Shown here one piece after another: positions 60,716 to 64,000 of a DNA stretch of 64,000 nucleotides. How positions within the stretch are numbered: the stretch's first letter is position 1; every line of letters starts with the position of its first letter. The notes under the pieces were generated by a model that did no database searches, was not told the DNA's origin, and saw nothing but the letters and a program-made list of their open reading frames with translations. The position numbers and the translations under genes were made by a program. The DNA is from Anaspis maculata. Lineage: Eukaryota; Arthropoda; Insecta; Coleoptera; Scraptiidae. The stretch lies in assembly GCA_949128115.1 (NCBI GenBank), contig OX421966.1:3162001-3226000 (forward strand), in the 5' to 3' direction.

Positions 60716-61489
60716 AGTAGCTGTCAACTTCAAAAGTGGTGACCGATCGTTTAAAAGTCACGTGGGTTGAAGCCTTGAGTCACGTGGGTTGAAGCCTAAA
60801 GTCACGTGAGTTGAAGCCTGAAGTCACGTGGGTTGAAGCCTGAATTTTTTCAATAACAAATATGTCTTTGGTTTTTCGATATTCGTGTTCTTCCGTCAGA
60901 TATTGCGTTTAGAACATGTAGCTGCCAACTTCAAAAGTGGTGACCGATTGTTTCAAAAGTCACGTGGGTTGAAGCCCGGAGTCACGTGGGTTGAAGCCTG
61001 GAGTCACGTGGGTTGAAGCCTGAATACACGTGGGTTGAAGCCTGAATTTTTTCAATAACAAACATGTCTTTGGTTTTTCGATATTCGTGTTCTTCCGTCA
61101 GATATTGCGTTTAGAACAAGTAGCTGCCAACTTCAAAAGTGGTGACCGATCGTTTTGAAAGTCACGTGGGTTGAAGTCTGGAGTCACGTGAGTTGAAGCC
61201 TGAGGTCACGTGAGTTGAAGCCTGAATTTCTTTAATACTAAATATGTCTTTAATTTTTCGATATTCGTGTTCTTCCGTCAGATATTGCGTTTGGAACAAG
61301 TAGCTGCCAACTTCAAAAGTGGTGACCGATCGTTTCCAAAGTCACGTGGGTTGAAGCCTGGAGTCACGTGGGTTGAAGCCTGAAGTCACGTGGGTTGAAG
61401 CCTAAATTTTTTCAATAACAAATATGTCTTTAGTTTTTCGATATTCGTGTTCTTCCGTCAGATATTGCGTTTGGAACAAGTAGCTGCCA

Positions 61490-62696
61490 ACTTCAAAAGT
61501 GGTGACCGATCGTTTTAAAAGTCACGTGGGTTGAAGTCTGGAGTCACGTGAGTTGAAGCCTGAGGTCACGTGAGTTGAAGCCTGAATTTCTTTAATACTA
61601 AATATGTCTTTAATTTTTCGATATTTGTGTTCTTCCGTCAGATATTGCGTTTGGAACAAGTAGCTGCCAACTTCAAAAGTGGTGACCGATCGTTTTCACA
61701 GTCACGTGGGTTGAAGCCAGGAGTCACGTGGGTTGAAGCTGGAAGTCACGTGGGTTGAAGCCTGAAGGCACGTGGGTTGAAGCCTGAATTTTTTCCATAA
61801 CAAATATGTCTTTAGTTTTCCGATATTCGTGTTCTTCCGTCAGATATTGCGTTTGGGACAAGTAGCTGTCAACTTCAAAAGTGGTGACCGATCGTTTTTC
61901 AAGTCACGTGGGTTGAAGCCTAGAGTCACGTGGGTTGAAGCCTGAAGTCACGTGGGTTAAAGTCTGAATTTCTTTAATACTAAATATGTCTTTAGTTTTT
62001 CGATATTCGTGTTCTTCCGTCAGATATTGCGTTTGGAACAAGTAGCTGCCAACTTCAAAAGTGGTGACCGATCGTTTTCAAAGTCACGTGGGTTGAAGCC
62101 AGGAGTCACGTGGGTTGAAGCCTGAAGTCACGTGGGTTAAAGCCTAAAGTCACGTGGGTTGAAGCCTGAATTTTTTCAATAACAAATATGTCTTTAGTTT
62201 TCCGATATTCGTGTTCTTCCGTCAGATATTGCGTTTGGAACAAGTAGCTGCCAACTTCAAAAGTGGTGACCGATCGTTTTCAAATTCACGTGGGTTGAAG
62301 CCAGGAGTCACGTGGGTTGAAGCCTGAAGTCACGTGGGTTGAAGCCTCAAGTCACGTGGGTTGAAGCCTGAATTTTTTCGATAACAAATATGTCTTTGGT
62401 TTTTCGATATTCGTGTTCTTCCGTCAGATATTGCGTTTAGAACAAGTAGCTGCCAACTTCAAAAGTGGTGACCGATCGTTTCAAAAGTCACGTGGATTGA
62501 AGCCTGGAGTCACGTGGGTTGTAGCCTAAAGTCACGTGGGTTGAAGCCTGAAGTCACGTGGGTTGATGCCTGAAATTTTTCAATAACAAATATGTCTTTA
62601 GTTTTTCGATATTCGTGTTCTTCCGTCGGATATTGCGTTTAGAACAAGTAGCTGCCAACTTCAAAAGTGGTGACCGATCGTTTTGAAAGTCACGTG
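61490..62696 (+). repeat. 2,400-bp-offset duplicate of 59,090-60,296
   Basis: Lines of sequence in the two places are almost identical at an offset of exactly 2,400, including the rare TTTAATTTTTCG, GAAGGCACGTG and GTTTGGGAC variants. The match ends at 60,296/62,696, where CACGTGGG faces CACGTGAG. From there the sequence follows the 18.38-kb type, another switch between repeat classes. Confidence 0.78.
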
Positions 62697-63415
62697 AGTT
62701 GAAGCCTGAAGTCACGTGGGTTGAAGCCTTGATTCACGTGGGTTGAAGCCTGAAGTCACGTGAGTTAAAACCTGAACTTTTTCGATAACAATTGTGTCTT
62801 TTCTTCTTTATTTGTGTTCGTTCGTCAGATGTTGCGTTTGGAACTAGTTGCTGCCAACATCAAAAGTGGTGACCGATCTTTTTAAAAGACACGTGGGTTG
62901 AAGCCTGAAGTCACGTGGGTTGAAGGCTGGAGTCACGTGGGTTGAAACCTGAACTTTTTGGATAACAATTGTGTCTTTTTTTCTATATTTGTGTTCGTTC
63001 GTCAGATGTTGCGTTTGGAAAGAGTAGCTGCCAACTCCAAAAGTGGTGACCGATCGTTTTCAAAGTCACGTGAGTTGAAGCCTGAAGTCACGTGGGTTGA
63101 AGCCTGAAGTCACGTGGGTTGAAGCCTGGAGTCACGTGGGTTGAAACCTGAACTTTTTGGATAACAATTGTGTCTTTTCTTCTATATTTATGTTCGTTCG
63201 TCAGATGTTGCGTTTGGAACAAGTAGCTTCCAACATCAAAAGTGGTGACCGATCGTTTCAAATTCACGTGAGTTGAAGCCTGAAGTCACGTGGGTTGAAG
63301 CCTGAATTTCTTTAATACTAAATATGTCTTTAGTTTTTCGATATTCGTGTTCTTCCGTCAGATATTGCGTTTGGAACAAGTAGCTGCCAACTTCAAAAGT
63401 GGTGACCGATCGTTT
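62697..63415 (+). repeat. Type B block matching 18.38-19.10 kb
   Basis: Starts with CACGTGAGTTG, then GCCTTGATTCACG, CTTTATTTGTG, GGAACTAGTTG and GTAGCTTCCAACATC, the same order of rare variants as near 18.4-19.0, 27.1-27.8, 40.8-41.4 and 44.1-44.8 kb. It marks the point where unit 3 rejoins the order of unit 1 after skipping about 3 kb. Confidence 0.75.
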
Positions 63416-64000
63416 TGAAAGTCACGTTGGTTGAAGTCTGGAGTCACGTAAGTTGAAGCCTGAGGTCACGTGGGTTGAAGCCTGAATTTCTTTAATACTA
63501 AATATGTCTTTAGGTTTTCGATATTCGTGTTCTTCCTTCAGATATTGCGTTTGGAACAAGTAGCTGCCAACTTCGAAAGTGGTGACCGATCGTTTTCAAA
63601 GTCACGTGGGTTGAAGCCAAGAGTCACGTGGGTTGAAGCCTAAAGTCACGTGGGTTGAAGCCTGAAGTCACGTGGGTTGAAGCCTGAATTTTTTCGATAA
63701 CAAATATGTCTTTAGTTTTTCGATATTCGTGTTCTTCCGTCAGATATTGCGTTTGGAACAAGTAGCTGCCAACTTCAAAAGTGGTGACCGATCGTTTTCA
63801 AAGTCACGTGGGTTGAAGCCAGGAGTCACGTGGGTTGAAGCCTAAAGTCACGTGGGTTGAAGCCTGAAGTCACGTGGGTTGAAGCCTGAATTTTTTCGAT
63901 AACAAATATGTCTTTAGTTTTTCGATATTCGTGTTCTTCCGTCAGATATTGCGTTTGGAACAAGTAGCTGCCAACTTCAAAAGTGGTGACCGATCGTTTC

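Larger units (their letters stand above)
11147..64000 (+). repeat. Satellite array, right arm
   Basis: Unbroken satellite of the same family and orientation as the left arm, running to the end of the window. No other mobile element or gene was found. Type B blocks are visible near 18.3-18.9, 21.5-22.2, 24.5-25.2, 26.0, 27.0-27.7, 29.5-30.2, 32.2-32.6, 33.3-33.8, 40.7-41.3, 43.0, 44.0-44.7, 46.5-47.2, 49.2-49.6, 51.9-52.6, 54.6-55.0, 55.7-56.1 and 62.8-63.2 kb. The 11.2-18.2 kb, 34.0-40.6 kb and 56.2-62.7 kb stretches are almost pure type A. Confidence 0.97.

Overview
The window is a eukaryotic, probably invertebrate (arthropod-like), satellite DNA array of about 60 kb interrupted once by a non-LTR retrotransposon. 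The only convincing protein-coding sequence is that of the retrotransposon: a 3' fragment of ORF1 and a full-length ORF2 with endonuclease and reverse transcriptase domains of the CR1/L2/Jockey group. The rest is head-to-tail satellite in a single orientation. The host guess rests on the type of LINE and the well-preserved CpG content; no host gene is present to confirm it.

Satellite architecture. Each monomer has a core of about 114 bp (type A) or 111 bp (type B), followed by n tandem copies of a 22-bp subrepeat that begins GTCACGTGGG. With n = 2, 4 or 7, type A monomers measure 158, 202 or 268 bp; type B monomers with n = 3 or 4 measure 177 or 199 bp. Most 22-bp units carry the palindromic E-box CACGTG, so the window holds roughly a thousand E-boxes (an estimate, not a count). 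Type A cores contain AACAAATATGTCTTTAG; type B cores contain GATAACAATTGTG and come in short blocks between type A runs.

Layout. 1-7608 is the left satellite arm, with nested tandem duplications of about 3.06-3.08 kb and 979 bp. 7609-11146 is the LINE, 5'-truncated, same orientation as the array, ending in (ACTTT)5. 11147-64000 is the right arm. From about 12.2 kb it is organised as a super-repeat with a 22,396-bp offset: unit 1 about 12,185-34,580, unit 2 about 34,581-57,800, and a start of unit 3 at about 57.8 kb. Unit 2 lost 5,414 bp at an abnormal junction (42,837-42,848), gained a 5,394-bp tandem duplication (44,871-55,658), and grew a 202-bp monomer run from two to six copies (56,602-57,813). 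Unit 1 contains a 3,045-bp tandem duplication (19,223-25,313), and units 1 and 2 share a 671-bp three-monomer duplication that unit 3 lacks. The events nest, so a partial order can be read from the sequence.

The genes of the LINE act together: ORF1 makes an RNA-binding protein (only its C-terminal part remains) and ORF2 carries out target-primed reverse transcription. This copy is truncated at the 5' end, so it probably lacks its promoter, but its ORF2 is open. No tRNA, rRNA, CRISPR array or host gene was seen. The most notable signal is the satellite itself: a very dense field of bHLH-type binding motifs with a strongly conserved segment of about 50 bp in every core.
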